DNA of 64,000 nt from Spirochaetaceae bacterium (GTDB taxonomy: Bacteria > Spirochaetota > Spirochaetia > Treponematales > Breznakiellaceae), in contig JAITER010000083.1 in NCBI GenBank assembly GCA_031281945.1, forward strand, positions 1-64,000. Direction: 5' to 3'. The notes beneath the pieces are model-generated. The model worked only from the letters and a program-made list of their open reading frames with translations, was not told the origin of the DNA and ran no database searches. Shown piece after piece: positions 53,942 through 62,707 of this stretch. The stretch's first letter is position 1. Every line of letters starts with the position of its first letter. The translations under genes and the position numbers were made by a program.

Positions 53942-54448
53942 ATGACGAAACATATTGTATGGGCCACGCTTTTTATTCTAATAGCTGGAATTCTGCAATC
54001 CACATTGCTTTCCCACATGAGGCCGTTGCTTAGCGCGTCTCCTGATATAGCCCTTTGCATCCTTATATATTCAGCTTACCTAAACGGCGCGATGACGGGG
54101 CAGCTTACGGGATTTTTTTCTGGAATACTTTTAGACTTCCTTTCAGCGTCTCCTTTAGGGCTTAACATATTTGTGCGCACATTAATAGGCGGAGCCTGCG
54201 GGCTGTTGCGCGGGTCTTTCTTTTTAGACGCCGTTTTTCTTCCAATGGCGCTTTCCGCCGTTGCGACCTTGTTAAAGGCTTTAATCCATTTTCTGCTGAA
54301 CATACTTTTCGCGGGAGCCGTACCCGCATACTCTTTTACTTCGGGCGTTTTGTGGATGGAGACGCTCTTAAACGCTATATGCACACCGTTTATATTCGCC
54401 GTGTTAAAATCATTCGGCGCTCTGTTGACGTCGCAAAAGGAAAGTTAA
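53942..54448 (+). CDS. mreD: Rod-shape protein MreD
   Basis: 168 residues with five or six membrane segments, e.g. HIVWATLFILIAGILQSTLL and ALCILIYSAYLNGAMTGQLTGFFSGILLDFLSASPLGLNI seen as GFFSGILLDFLSASPLG, the family's conserved motif. AGGAG lies before the ATG. Its stop directly abuts the ATG of mrdA. Confidence 0.88.
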   Translation: MTKHIVWATLFILIAGILQSTLLSHMRPLLSASPDIALCILIYSAYLNGAMTGQLTGFFSGILLDFLSASPLGLNIFVRTLIGGACGLLRGSFFLDAVFLPMALSAVATLLKALIHFLLNILFAGAVPAYSFTSGVLWMETLLNAICTPFIFAVLKSFGALLTSQKES

Positions 54449-56308
54449 ATGTTGTCGCCGGATGAAAAAACAGGAAAACGCATAGATATTCTAAGAATCG
54501 TCTTTATATCATTTTTTTTTCTGTACACAATAAAACTTTTTTCGTTGCAAATTCTAAATCGTGAACAATACCAGAAACGGGCTGAAGACATAACGAAGCG
54601 GACGACTACAATTCCGGCTTCCCGCGGGGAAATATACGATAGGAATTTTATATCTCCGGTAGTTTACAACAGCAATTCTTTCGCGGTTTATATATCGCCG
54701 GCTGAAGTGCCGCAGTATGAAATACCGGAAGTTTTGAACAGGCTGGCGAATATACTGGCTATGACGGTTCCTCAAATAGAACGCAAACTTCCCGCGAGGT
54801 ACTATTACCTTTTTCAGCCTATAGAAATAGCGTCCAACCTGTCTTACGAAACTATAGCGAAGCTGGCCGAAAACGCAAGCTCTCTTCCCGGTGTGAGCTG
54901 GCAATCCAAGCCGGTGCGCAACTACAACGACATAGGGTCGCTTTCCCATGTTATAGGTTACGTAGGCGATATAACCAGGGACGAACTCACCACGCTTTAC
55001 AACAAAGGCTATAATTCCAGCGACGTCATAGGCAAGGCCGGCGTTGAAAAACAATACGACGAACTTTTAAAAGGCAAAGACGGAGTTGAAACCAGAATAG
55101 TGGACGTGAGGGGGAAAGAAGCGCAAAACCAGGCGATTGTGCGGGAAGCTCCCGAAATGGGGCGCAACCTGGTGCTCACTATAGACCGCTCCATACAAAC
55201 GCTTGCGGAAAAGGCCTTGGGAGAGCGCATAGGCGCGGTTATTGTAAGCCGCCCGTCTACAGGCGAGATACTGGCCATGGTGTCGTATCCCTGGTACAAC
55301 AGCAACGTATTCAACAGGATAGGCGTTGGAAATGAATATCAAAACCTTATCAACGACCCGGACCGCCCGCTTATAAACAGGGCCATACAGTCGAGCTACC
55401 CACCAGGCTCCACTTTTAAGATTGTTATGACGACCGGCATAATAGCCGAAAACGTATACCCCATAGACAGAACGGTGGAATGCGCGGGCGAAATGTGGTA
55501 TGGCGACCGGTTTTGGAACTGCCACATACATAAGCCGGGGCATGGGCGGCTTTCGTTGCAAAGAGCTCTAGCTCAATCTTGCGATATATACTACTGGGTG
55601 ATAGGCCGTGATTACATGGGTGTAGAGCGAATAGTTTCTTACGCTAAAGAATTCGGTTTAGGCGAACTCACCGGAATAGATTTACCCGGAGAAATCGCGG
55701 GCATAGTTCCAACCCCATACTGGAAAGACCGTAAAGTCCACCAAAAATGGCAAAGCGGCGATACAATGAATATGTCGATAGGGCAGGGCTATATGCTTGT
55801 TACGCCTTTACAAATGGCGAATATGGTTTCCATGGTGGTGAATGACGGCGTAATCTACCGCCCGCAAATTTTAAAAGAAATACGCAACCCGCTTAACGGT
55901 GAAATTGAGGAAAGGCGAGAGAGGGAAATTTTGCTCAAAAGCGACATAGATAAAGCGATTTTTGAACAAGACAGGCAATATATGCGCTCGGTAATCAGCG
56001 AAGGAACGGCGCGTTACCCGTTGAATATAAAATCCGTGGAAATAGCGGGAAAGACCGGCACAAGCGAAGTCGGCCTAAAAGACCGCTGGCATTCATGGTT
56101 TACGGCTTTCGCTCCGTACGAAACGGACGATCCGCATGAACGCATAGTCGTATCTATAATTGTGGAAGCTGTAAACGAGTGGGAGTGGTGGGCGCCTTAC
56201 GCTTCGGCCATCATTTTTCAGGGAGTGTTCGCGAAGCAAACTTACGAACAGGCTGTAGAAAGTTTAGGCTTCCAGTACCTTTTCCCAGTGCGAGAGAGAC
56301 GGGATTAA
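54449..56308 (+). CDS. mrdA: Penicillin-binding protein 2
   Basis: 619-residue transpeptidase for lateral wall growth. One membrane anchor (ILRIVFISFFFLYTIKLFSLQI), the pedestal with R-G-E-I-Y-D-R, then the catalytic domain: the SxxK serine is in YPPGSTFK (about residue 321), SCDIYYW gives the SxN-like site, and KTG is in AGKTGTSE (about 535). The position between mreD and rodA is standard. Confidence 0.95.
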   Translation: MLSPDEKTGKRIDILRIVFISFFFLYTIKLFSLQILNREQYQKRAEDITKRTTTIPASRGEIYDRNFISPVVYNSNSFAVYISPAEVPQYEIPEVLNRLANILAMTVPQIERKLPARYYYLFQPIEIASNLSYETIAKLAENASSLPGVSWQSKPVRNYNDIGSLSHVIGYVGDITRDELTTLYNKGYNSSDVIGKAGVEKQYDELLKGKDGVETRIVDVRGKEAQNQAIVREAPEMGRNLVLTIDRSIQTLAEKALGERIGAVIVSRPSTGEILAMVSYPWYNSNVFNRIGVGNEYQNLINDPDRPLINRAIQSSYPPGSTFKIVMTTGIIAENVYPIDRTVECAGEMWYGDRFWNCHIHKPGHGRLSLQRALAQSCDIYYWVIGRDYMGVERIVSYAKEFGLGELTGIDLPGEIAGIVPTPYWKDRKVHQKWQSGDTMNMSIGQGYMLVTPLQMANMVSMVVNDGVIYRPQILKEIRNPLNGEIEERREREILLKSDIDKAIFEQDRQYMRSVISEGTARYPLNIKSVEIAGKTGTSEVGLKDRWHSWFTAFAPYETDDPHERIVVSIIVEAVNEWEWWAPYASAIIFQGVFAKQTYEQAVESLGFQYLFPVRERRD

Positions 56309-56314
56309 CTTTAA

Positions 56315-57619
56315 ATGAAAACAAATCTTTTTGAATTTGACTTTCCTTTGCTTTTTTCCGCAATAGTTCTTACTTTTTTCGGCATTTTATTTATATATTC
56401 CTCCAGCATAAGTTCTTCCGGCGCTCCGGCTTCTTCAGAGTACATACGCCAGATAGTATGGGCGGTAGTCGGGCTTTTCGCGGCTATAGTTATGGCGCTT
56501 TCCAACTATTCAAGAATATATCATATCGCGATATACCTTTATATCGTAACTATTTTTCTGCTTATTCTAACCCTTTTTATGGGTACGGTGGTAAACGGAG
56601 CGCGCGCCTGGATACGCATAGGCTCATTCGGGATACAACCTTCTGAATTTACAAAAATAACAACTATACTTTTTCTTTCGCAGTATTTAGATTCATCAAA
56701 AAGAAACACCAACGATTTTCACCGTTTCGCGGTTTCCTGTTTTATATGCCTTTTACCAATGGGTTTAGTGTTGCTTCAGCCGGATTTTGGAACGTCGCTT
56801 GTATTTATCCCGATTTTAATAGTTATAACTTTTGTAGCCGGAATACCGGGGCGTTATGTTTTTTTTATTGGATTATGCGTAATGTTAACCGCGGTTTTGG
56901 CGATACTTCCATTTTGGCAGTCGCTTATACTAAAAAATTCACATTATTTTTCTTTTTTAACTGATTTTAAATTTATTATCGGGTTTACAATTTTATTGCT
57001 CGCGGCTTTTTCAATAGCGCTTTTTGGTTTTTTAAGGTACAAAAAAAAGTATTTTTACTGGATAGCGTACGCCTCAATTTTAGCCATAGCGGCTCTTTTA
57101 CTATCATTTATGGCGCGAAAAGTGCTTAAAGACTATCAAATTATGCGTTTGGTGGTCTTTTTAGACCCGAACGTGGATCCTCGCGGCTCCGGCTGGAACA
57201 TCATACAATCAATTATAGCGATAGGATCAGGCGGCTTTTTCGGCAAGGGCTTTTTGCAGGGAACTCAAAGCCATTACCGTTTTTTACCTCAACAAAGCAC
57301 GGACTTTATTTTTTCAATTTATTCGGAAGAATGGGGTTTTATAGGCGGAGTTTTTGTGTTTATTCTTTTTTTGGTGATATGCCTGCGTCTTTTAGCCATA
57401 ATTAAAAACACAAGCGATCCTTTCGGGTCATATATAACAGCCGGACTCGCCGCCATGTACATATTTCATTTTTTAATAAACGTAGGCATGACCATGGGGG
57501 TTATGCCTATAACAGGAATTCCTTTGTTATTCATGTCTTACGGAGGTTCCGCTCTTATATCGTCCATGGTGGGAGTAGGCCTTGCGTTAAGCGTACATAT
57601 TAGAAGATTTCAATTTTGA
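56315..57619 (+). CDS. rodA: RodA, SEDS peptidoglycan polymerase
   Basis: 434 residues with about ten membrane segments. SEDS signatures: GARAWIRIGSFGIQPSEFTKI, LLQPDFGTSLVFI, the loop ending GKGFLQGTQSHYRFLPQQSTDFIFSIYSEEWGF, and GMTMGVMPITGIPLLFMSYGGSALIS. It forms a complex with PBP2 (mrdA). The stop TGA overlaps the TTG start of the next gene. Confidence 0.95.
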   Translation: MKTNLFEFDFPLLFSAIVLTFFGILFIYSSSISSSGAPASSEYIRQIVWAVVGLFAAIVMALSNYSRIYHIAIYLYIVTIFLLILTLFMGTVVNGARAWIRIGSFGIQPSEFTKITTILFLSQYLDSSKRNTNDFHRFAVSCFICLLPMGLVLLQPDFGTSLVFIPILIVITFVAGIPGRYVFFIGLCVMLTAVLAILPFWQSLILKNSHYFSFLTDFKFIIGFTILLLAAFSIALFGFLRYKKKYFYWIAYASILAIAALLLSFMARKVLKDYQIMRLVVFLDPNVDPRGSGWNIIQSIIAIGSGGFFGKGFLQGTQSHYRFLPQQSTDFIFSIYSEEWGFIGGVFVFILFLVICLRLLAIIKNTSDPFGSYITAGLAAMYIFHFLINVGMTMGVMPITGIPLLFMSYGGSALISSMVGVGLALSVHIRRFQF

Positions 57620-60045
57620 CGCGCCGCCGGTTTATAAATCCGCTGGAAGAATTTGGGCCGGACTTGCTTTCCGTGCAAAATCCCGCCAGGTATGTAGGGG
57701 GAGAGGCGTTGCGTCTCGCCAAAAAAGACGCCTCTTTACAAACAATAGCCGCCTTTCCAGACCTATACGAAATAGGAATGTCGAACCAGGCGCTAAAGAT
57801 ACTATACAACCGCGTAAATTCAATTGAGGGAGCATCCTGCGACCGGGCCTTCGCTCCGGCGCCCGATTTTGACAAACTTCTTGACGAAAAAAAAATCCCT
57901 TTATACGGTTTGGATACCGGCCTTTCGCTTAAAGACGCGGATATATTGATGTTCACATTTGGCTACGAACTGGGCGTCACCTCGCTTCTAGCCATGCTTA
58001 AACGCTCTTTTATTCCGATTAAATCCGCCGAGCGCGGAGACGGCGACCCTATAATTTTGGCTGGCGGGGTTTGCGCTTCCAATCCGGCCCCTTATTCCCG
58101 TTTTATAGACGGTTTTTGGATAGGAGAAGCGGAAGACGGTTTTTTTGAAACAATTGAAAAAATAGCTTCCGCTCAAAAAAACGGGGCGCAAAAAAAAACG
58201 CTTTTTAGCATAATGCAAAATCAAAAATCGCTATGGAGCGCGGGTAAAGAAAAAGCGGTGCGGGCCGTCTACTCAGGATTTTCACAAGAGGTCTCCGCCG
58301 CCATAAATCCGGTTCCAAGCATGAAAGTCGCCCACGGACACGGCTTTGTAGAAATAATGCGGGGATGCCCAAACGGCTGCCGGTTTTGCCACGCCGGCGT
58401 CTGGTACAAGCCAATGCGCCAAAAAGACGAAAAAAACATCATTTTAGAAGTTGAACAATGGGTGAATAATGGCGGATACAGGGAAATAACATTGTCGTCT
58501 CTTTCCAGCGCCGATTACAACGGCGTGTATGAAGTAACAAAAAAACTAAACCAAATTTATAAAAAAAAATATATTTCTTTTCAATTGCCGTCCCTTCATG
58601 TTTCCACTTTTTCTTTGCCTCTTTTAGAAGAAATATCCAGGGTTCGCAAAAGCGGGCTGACTTTCGCGGTGGAGACGCCTGGCGAGGAAGATCAAAAATC
58701 AATAAACAAGAGCGCGGACGAACAAACCATAAGTGAAATACTTTTTGAAGCTAAAAAGCGCGGGTGGAAAAGCGTAAAATTCTATTTTATGCTGGGGCTT
58801 CCCGATATAAAGTCGGAAGACGAAGCTCAGGGGATTATTGATTTTATAAAAAATCTTTCGCGGAAAACCCGCATGAATTTTTCCATAAATATAGGCGTCT
58901 TTATACCCAAGGCTCATACGCCGTACCAAAGAGCCGCGCAAATTAAACAGGAAGAAGCGGAAGAAAAAATAAAAAAAATTATTTTTGCGTTAAAGCCGTT
59001 AGGCCATAAAGTAAGCGCGGCGGACGCTTTTGTCTCTAAAATTGAAGGCGTTTTATCCAGAGGCGGTGAAGAAGCTTCATACATAATTGAGGAAGCTTTT
59101 AACGCCGGTTGCGCCCTAGACGCCTGGAGCGAATATTTTAAAAGAGACGCCTGGGAAAAGATTTTACAAGAAAAAAGCGAAATTGTAGAAAAAATACTGT
59201 CCGCAAAAAAACCGGAAGAAAAACTCCCCTGGGATTGTATAGAATCAGGAACGGCGCCTTCATACATTGAAAAAGAAGCCGAAAAAAGCAAAGCTTCCAA
59301 GACTTCGCCTATATGTCAAAAAAATTGCGCAAATAATTGCGGCGTATGCGGCGAATCGCAAAATGTATGTTATAACATACGCCAAAATAAAAACAACGCC
59401 GCCGGCGATGAGGCTTTTTCGGAAAAAGGCCGCGAAGAAAACCTTGATTTTCATAATATCGCGGTATTGAAAGCTTCGCCTTGCACATACCGCATGATTT
59501 TTTCGTATTCCAAAGAAAAAAGCGCGGTTTTTTTATCTCATTTAAGTGTAATAGAGGTTTTTTCGGCTTCTTTTTTACGATCTCAAATAGAGGTTTCTTA
59601 TTCCGAAGGGTTTAATCCTTTACCGCGCCTTGATTTCGCAAGCCCTCTGGCGTTAGGAATAAGCGGTGAAAATGAGATAGCGTCTATCGACTTAAATGAA
59701 CCTAAAACGGCGCCGGCTTTTATCAAAGCCGTCAACCCAAACCTGCCGGAAGGTTTTACCATAAAAAACGCCGCCTGCCTTATTATAAAAACCGGAGAAA
59801 AAAAAATTTCTCCGGCGTCTGTTTTATGGGGGTTTGCTTACAAACCAAAACCAACCGCAAACAGCGCCTTGCTGGATTACATTGAAGCGAAGAATGAAAA
59901 AAAATACCGGGCGGAACGGGAAACCAATGGCGAAAGTCTTTTTTACATGAAACGAAAAGCCGTTTTAGCTAAACAACCAGCAGGGCCGGGCTTTGAAGAC
60001 TATTTTACATTCTACAAAAACCGTTACCCGTGTTATGAACTTTAA
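57616..60045 (+). CDS. Radical SAM protein with DUF2344 domain (TIGR03960/TIGR03936)
   Basis: 809 residues. Residues 1-230 are a B12-binding-like domain (PGFA-type start, LYEIGMSNQALKILYNRVN), the radical SAM cluster CPNGCRFC is at about 250-258 in MRGCPNGCRFCHAG, and the barrel continues to about 540. A short Cys-rich insert (CQKNCANNCGVCGESQNVC) follows at about 567-585. The C-terminal 190 residues are the DUF2344 domain (RMIFSYSKEKSAVFLSHLSVIEVF, SYSEGFNPLPRLDFASPLALG). In most bacteria the two parts are linked or fused near the RNase G/rplU genes; target unknown. TTG start, 4-nt overlap with rodA. Confidence 0.85.
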   Translation: MTRRRFINPLEEFGPDLLSVQNPARYVGGEALRLAKKDASLQTIAAFPDLYEIGMSNQALKILYNRVNSIEGASCDRAFAPAPDFDKLLDEKKIPLYGLDTGLSLKDADILMFTFGYELGVTSLLAMLKRSFIPIKSAERGDGDPIILAGGVCASNPAPYSRFIDGFWIGEAEDGFFETIEKIASAQKNGAQKKTLFSIMQNQKSLWSAGKEKAVRAVYSGFSQEVSAAINPVPSMKVAHGHGFVEIMRGCPNGCRFCHAGVWYKPMRQKDEKNIILEVEQWVNNGGYREITLSSLSSADYNGVYEVTKKLNQIYKKKYISFQLPSLHVSTFSLPLLEEISRVRKSGLTFAVETPGEEDQKSINKSADEQTISEILFEAKKRGWKSVKFYFMLGLPDIKSEDEAQGIIDFIKNLSRKTRMNFSINIGVFIPKAHTPYQRAAQIKQEEAEEKIKKIIFALKPLGHKVSAADAFVSKIEGVLSRGGEEASYIIEEAFNAGCALDAWSEYFKRDAWEKILQEKSEIVEKILSAKKPEEKLPWDCIESGTAPSYIEKEAEKSKASKTSPICQKNCANNCGVCGESQNVCYNIRQNKNNAAGDEAFSEKGREENLDFHNIAVLKASPCTYRMIFSYSKEKSAVFLSHLSVIEVFSASFLRSQIEVSYSEGFNPLPRLDFASPLALGISGENEIASIDLNEPKTAPAFIKAVNPNLPEGFTIKNAACLIIKTGEKKISPASVLWGFAYKPKPTANSALLDYIEAKNEKKYRAERETNGESLFYMKRKAVLAKQPAGPGFEDYFTFYKNRYPCYEL

Positions 60046-60079
60046 TTGCGTTGAAATATTTGATAGAAATAAAAGTATT

Positions 60080-60107
60080 ATTTCGTCTACTAACGATAAT
60101 GTAAAAA
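60080..60107 (+). other. dif-like XerCD recombination site (prophage left end)
   Basis: ATTTCGTCTAC (XerC-type arm), TAACGA (6-bp centre), TAATGTAAAAA (XerD-type arm). Compared with the bacterial consensus ATTTCGCATAA-N6-TTATGTTAAAT the outer arm bases and ATGT-AAA are kept. It lies between the end of a chromosomal gene and the AT-rich phage sequence, as expected for an XerCD-integrated microvirus. A second copy should lie at the right end, outside the window. Confidence 0.55.
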
Positions 60108-60125
60108 ATGACAGAAAAGGTGTCA

Positions 60126-60163
60126 TTGGGCTATATTACTATCAAGTATAGTATATAGCCCAA
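60126..60163. repeat. Long hairpin next to the dif-like site
   Basis: Arms TTGGGCTATATTACTAT (60126-60142) and its complement at 60148-60163, with one bulged base and a loop CAAGT. A short TGACA/TGTCA hairpin (60109-60125) lies between it and the dif-like site. It overlaps the -10 of the outward promoter. Confidence 0.6.
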
Positions 60164-60172
60164 AAATGTCAA
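60145..60172 (-). promoter_or_regulatory. Strong outward-facing phage promoter
   Basis: On the minus strand TTGACA (60172-60167), 16-nt spacer, TATACT (60150-60145), a near-perfect sigma70 promoter. In the integrated state it points out of the phage, across the dif-like site, into the 3' end of the radical SAM gene in antisense. Confidence 0.65.
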
Positions 60173-60192
60173 GGGGGCCTCTAGAGGCCCCC
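60173..60192 (-). terminator. Perfect 20-nt palindrome ending the phage operon
   Basis: GGGGGCCTCT directly joined to its complement, 22 nt after the last phage gene. A T-poor tail (TTGACATTTTT) follows on the minus strand, so the terminator also merges into the promoter. Confidence 0.65.
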
Positions 60193-60214
60193 AAAACATT
60201 AAAACTTAAAAAAA

Positions 60215-60622
60215 TTAAACAGAAGGAGTGGGAGGAGGAGCAGGAACGATAGGAGCAACAGAAGCCTTAACTGCCTGAGAAACAGCCTCAGCAAACTCTC
60301 TATCTTTTAAAGCTTTTTGTTCAGCTTCTCTAGCGTCTCGTTGAGCTTTGAGACGAATCTCAAGAGCTTCTTTAATACCATGAGCATCAGCCATATCGAA
60401 ATTACGAACACGGGTAGGATCAGAAAACTCATCATCGATTCTTGTTCCACTAGGAAAATCATACATATAAGAACGGGCGACGTTAAGAGCCTCTCCAGCC
60501 TGAATCATAGCCGCAATCTGCCTATCTGGGGGAACGTATCCAACAGACTCAGTAATAATCTCTCCGCCTCCAGGCTCTGGAGAAATAGGATTAAAAAAAT
60601 AAACAACTTTAGGTAAAGACAT
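60215..60622 (-). CDS. Probable microvirus internal scaffolding protein (VP3-like)
   Basis: 135 residues, no membrane segment. The middle (PDRQIAAMIQAGEALNVARSYMYDFPSG, DPTRVRNFDMADAHGIKEALEIRLKAQ) has the short, helical, Pro-flanked make-up of gokushovirus scaffolding proteins, and the tail is Ala/Pro-rich. It follows VP1 on the same strand, 9 nt downstream, with an AAGGAG-type site before the ATG. The match is by context and pattern only, so another small phage protein remains possible. Confidence 0.5.
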   Translation of the reverse strand: MSLPKVVYFFNPISPEPGGGEIITESVGYVPPDRQIAAMIQAGEALNVARSYMYDFPSGTRIDDEFSDPTRVRNFDMADAHGIKEALEIRLKAQRDAREAEQKALKDREFAEAVSQAVKASVAPIVPAPPPTPSV

Positions 60623-60631
60623 AAAAACTCC

Positions 60632-62263
60632 TTAATGATGGTCAATAAGACCAGGTTCGGCTATATAAGGTATCGGCCTAAACGCATTTATAACATTACC
60701 AAAAGAAACAATCAAACCTGGTTGAGTAGGAACCTGAAAAATACGCTTGTCAGGAACACAACGCAAAAAATCAGCATTAAGATTAGGAGATGATGAAAAA
60801 ATACGGCCTAAATGCCAAGTGGAAAAAGAAGGATCACGCATAAGACCGCAAACCATATCACGTTTAATACGAAGTTCGTCAAAACGGCCTTGGTAACCAA
60901 AAACAGCAGAATTAGAAGCCTCATTATCTGCAAGATAAATCTCAGCGCGTTCAACAGCTTGCTCAGAAAGATTAACAAACTCAGGAAAAGGAAAATCAAA
61001 CTTAGTCCGACGCAACCACTGCCTATCAATACCTTGCTGATAAGCGGAACGAGGCATAACAGACATCAAACCAAGAATTAAACCAAATTCCTGAACACGA
61101 TATTTAGCAACAAATCGTTTATCAACAACAATTCCGTGACCGGACATATTTCCTTGAGGAGTAGAACCAGCGGAAGAAGCAGACGTTTGCAAAACCTCGG
61201 AAATAATACAAGGAGAACGGGAACCGCCAATATACTCAGGACGGTCTAGCCGCTCATCGCGCGGAGCGACGCCAAAATGAGAAAGAAGAAACTCAGTATA
61301 ACGAGCACCAGCGCGAGCATTACGCTCCAACCACTTCTGAAGCTGAAAAGCTAAACGTAAATCAGCAATATTAAAACCAGCTAAAACATGATTAGCAAGA
61401 TCAACAGTGTTATTACTAAAACCGGCTTTAACATTATTCTGAAAATTAATATCAGCAGAAGTTCCATTACCCTTAAAAAAGGTGGTAAGAATGTTAGCAT
61501 TAGCAAGAGAAGTAGCACCAATAAGACCAATAAACGGCTCATTATAATATTCAAGCATAGAAGCAGAAGAACCAGTAAAACTAGAAGGATGCGAACCACT
61601 AAAACTAGTATACTCAGCATTAGAAGGCAAAGTATAAAGAGGTAAACCAGGCGCAGTTCCACGCTGCTGCCAAGGGAGAGCGCTAGTAAAATAATCCTTC
61701 TCCCAACAACGAAAATGCAAACCTAAACTAGGACCGCCAAGATTAGCAGGAAGATCTAAATTAGATTCGGTATAAAGATTAACAATTTCAGGCATAATAT
61801 TTTCATCACGATAATACTCATTCCATACAAAATTATAGGCGCGCAAAGGAAAATCAAGAGGCCGATGAAGTTCATCAGGAGAAACGCCAGTAGGAAAACC
61901 AAAATAATCCCAAAGAGAACCTATCTGATTATAAATAGGGCTCCAACGAGGTAAAGGAACATTAAAATCTCCATCTTCACCGCCTGTAATAAAATCTTCC
62001 CAGTCATCCCATAAAAGACGATACGGAACAAAAAAATAATGCACATAAACATTAACTTCATGCAAAATAGGAGACAACATAGGCTGAAACCTAATAACAA
62101 CTTCATTCCCTATCTTCCAAAGATCACCAGGCACAGCCTCTTCACAAAGAATAGGAATGAGACGGCCCATATCACACGTAAATTTCTTTTCATACGATAA
62201 ATCAAACATGGAATGACCGGGCCTAAGAGAACCAACATTATTAAAAATTTTAAAACGCGACAT
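60632..62263 (-). CDS. Microvirus major capsid protein VP1
   Basis: 543 residues, the normal size of gokushovirus capsid proteins. The N-terminus SRFKIFNNVGSLRPGHSMFDLSYEKKFTCDMGRLIPILCEEAVPGD, read as the start SRFKIFN and the GRLIPILCEEAVPGD block, is typical; YFFVPYRLLWDDWEDFITGG matches the family signature FFVPxRLxWxxWxxF; RYTEFLLSHFGVAPRDERLDRPEYIGGS, read in part as FGVAPRDERLDRPEYIGG, is the C-terminal landmark. It overlaps VP5 by one nt (TAATG). Confidence 0.93.
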   Translation of the reverse strand: MSRFKIFNNVGSLRPGHSMFDLSYEKKFTCDMGRLIPILCEEAVPGDLWKIGNEVVIRFQPMLSPILHEVNVYVHYFFVPYRLLWDDWEDFITGGEDGDFNVPLPRWSPIYNQIGSLWDYFGFPTGVSPDELHRPLDFPLRAYNFVWNEYYRDENIMPEIVNLYTESNLDLPANLGGPSLGLHFRCWEKDYFTSALPWQQRGTAPGLPLYTLPSNAEYTSFSGSHPSSFTGSSASMLEYYNEPFIGLIGATSLANANILTTFFKGNGTSADINFQNNVKAGFSNNTVDLANHVLAGFNIADLRLAFQLQKWLERNARAGARYTEFLLSHFGVAPRDERLDRPEYIGGSRSPCIISEVLQTSASSAGSTPQGNMSGHGIVVDKRFVAKYRVQEFGLILGLMSVMPRSAYQQGIDRQWLRRTKFDFPFPEFVNLSEQAVERAEIYLADNEASNSAVFGYQGRFDELRIKRDMVCGLMRDPSFSTWHLGRIFSSSPNLNADFLRCVPDKRIFQVPTQPGLIVSFGNVINAFRPIPYIAEPGLIDHH

Positions 62264-62628
62264 TATAATCTAGCTCCTTTACGAACATTCAAAGGCTTCT
62301 TAACAGACCCATCATCAGAAGCATTAGAATTAGCAAAAATAGTCTTATCAGAAACACCATGCGATGCACGAAAAGCAGAAACTAAAGCAGATAAAGATAC
62401 ACCATCAGAAATAAGAGAAACTCCAACATCAGAAATAGGAGAATCAACACTGTCAGGATTCCAAGAACAAAGCTTAAACAAAGAATAATCAGTAACATCC
62501 AAACCTGGAGAAGAACTTAAAAGATTAACAGCCTGACGAACAGCAACCTTATCATTAACAGCAAGCAAAGGGGGGCCGAATTGTTCAGCAAGATCATCAC
62601 GAACAGAATACAAAAAAACTTGAGACAT
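62263..62628 (-). CDS. Microvirus nonstructural protein (VP5-like)
   Basis: 121 residues. The pattern VFLYSVRDDLAEQFGPPLLAVNDKVAVRQAVNLL, seen as EQFGPPLLAVNDKVAVRQ, then YSLFKLCSWNPDS is that of the small gokushovirus VP5/nonstructural proteins (AEEFGPPFxAxND...R, then DxxLYxLGxFDxxTG). It lies between Rep and capsid. A GGAG box (AGGAG) precedes the ATG. Role in single-strand DNA switching is assumed from the family. Confidence 0.72.
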   Translation of the reverse strand: MSQVFLYSVRDDLAEQFGPPLLAVNDKVAVRQAVNLLSSSPGLDVTDYSLFKLCSWNPDSVDSPISDVGVSLISDGVSLSALVSAFRASHGVSDKTIFANSNASDDGSVKKPLNVRKGARL

Positions 62629-62653
62629 AAAAAACTCCTAAAAATAAAATATA

Positions 62654-62706
62654 CACGATTTTTATAAAATCGTGGACTTGGCCATTTTTTACAAAAATGA
62701 CCAAGT
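62654..62706. repeat. Two hairpins between Rep and VP5
   Basis: First stem 62654-62662 with 62666-62674 (CACGATTTT and complement). Second stem 62676-62689 with 62693-62706 (one mismatch). They fill the only real gap of the phage operon. Possible roles are a terminator, an RNA processing site or a replication signal. Confidence 0.65.
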
Positions 62707-62707
62707 T

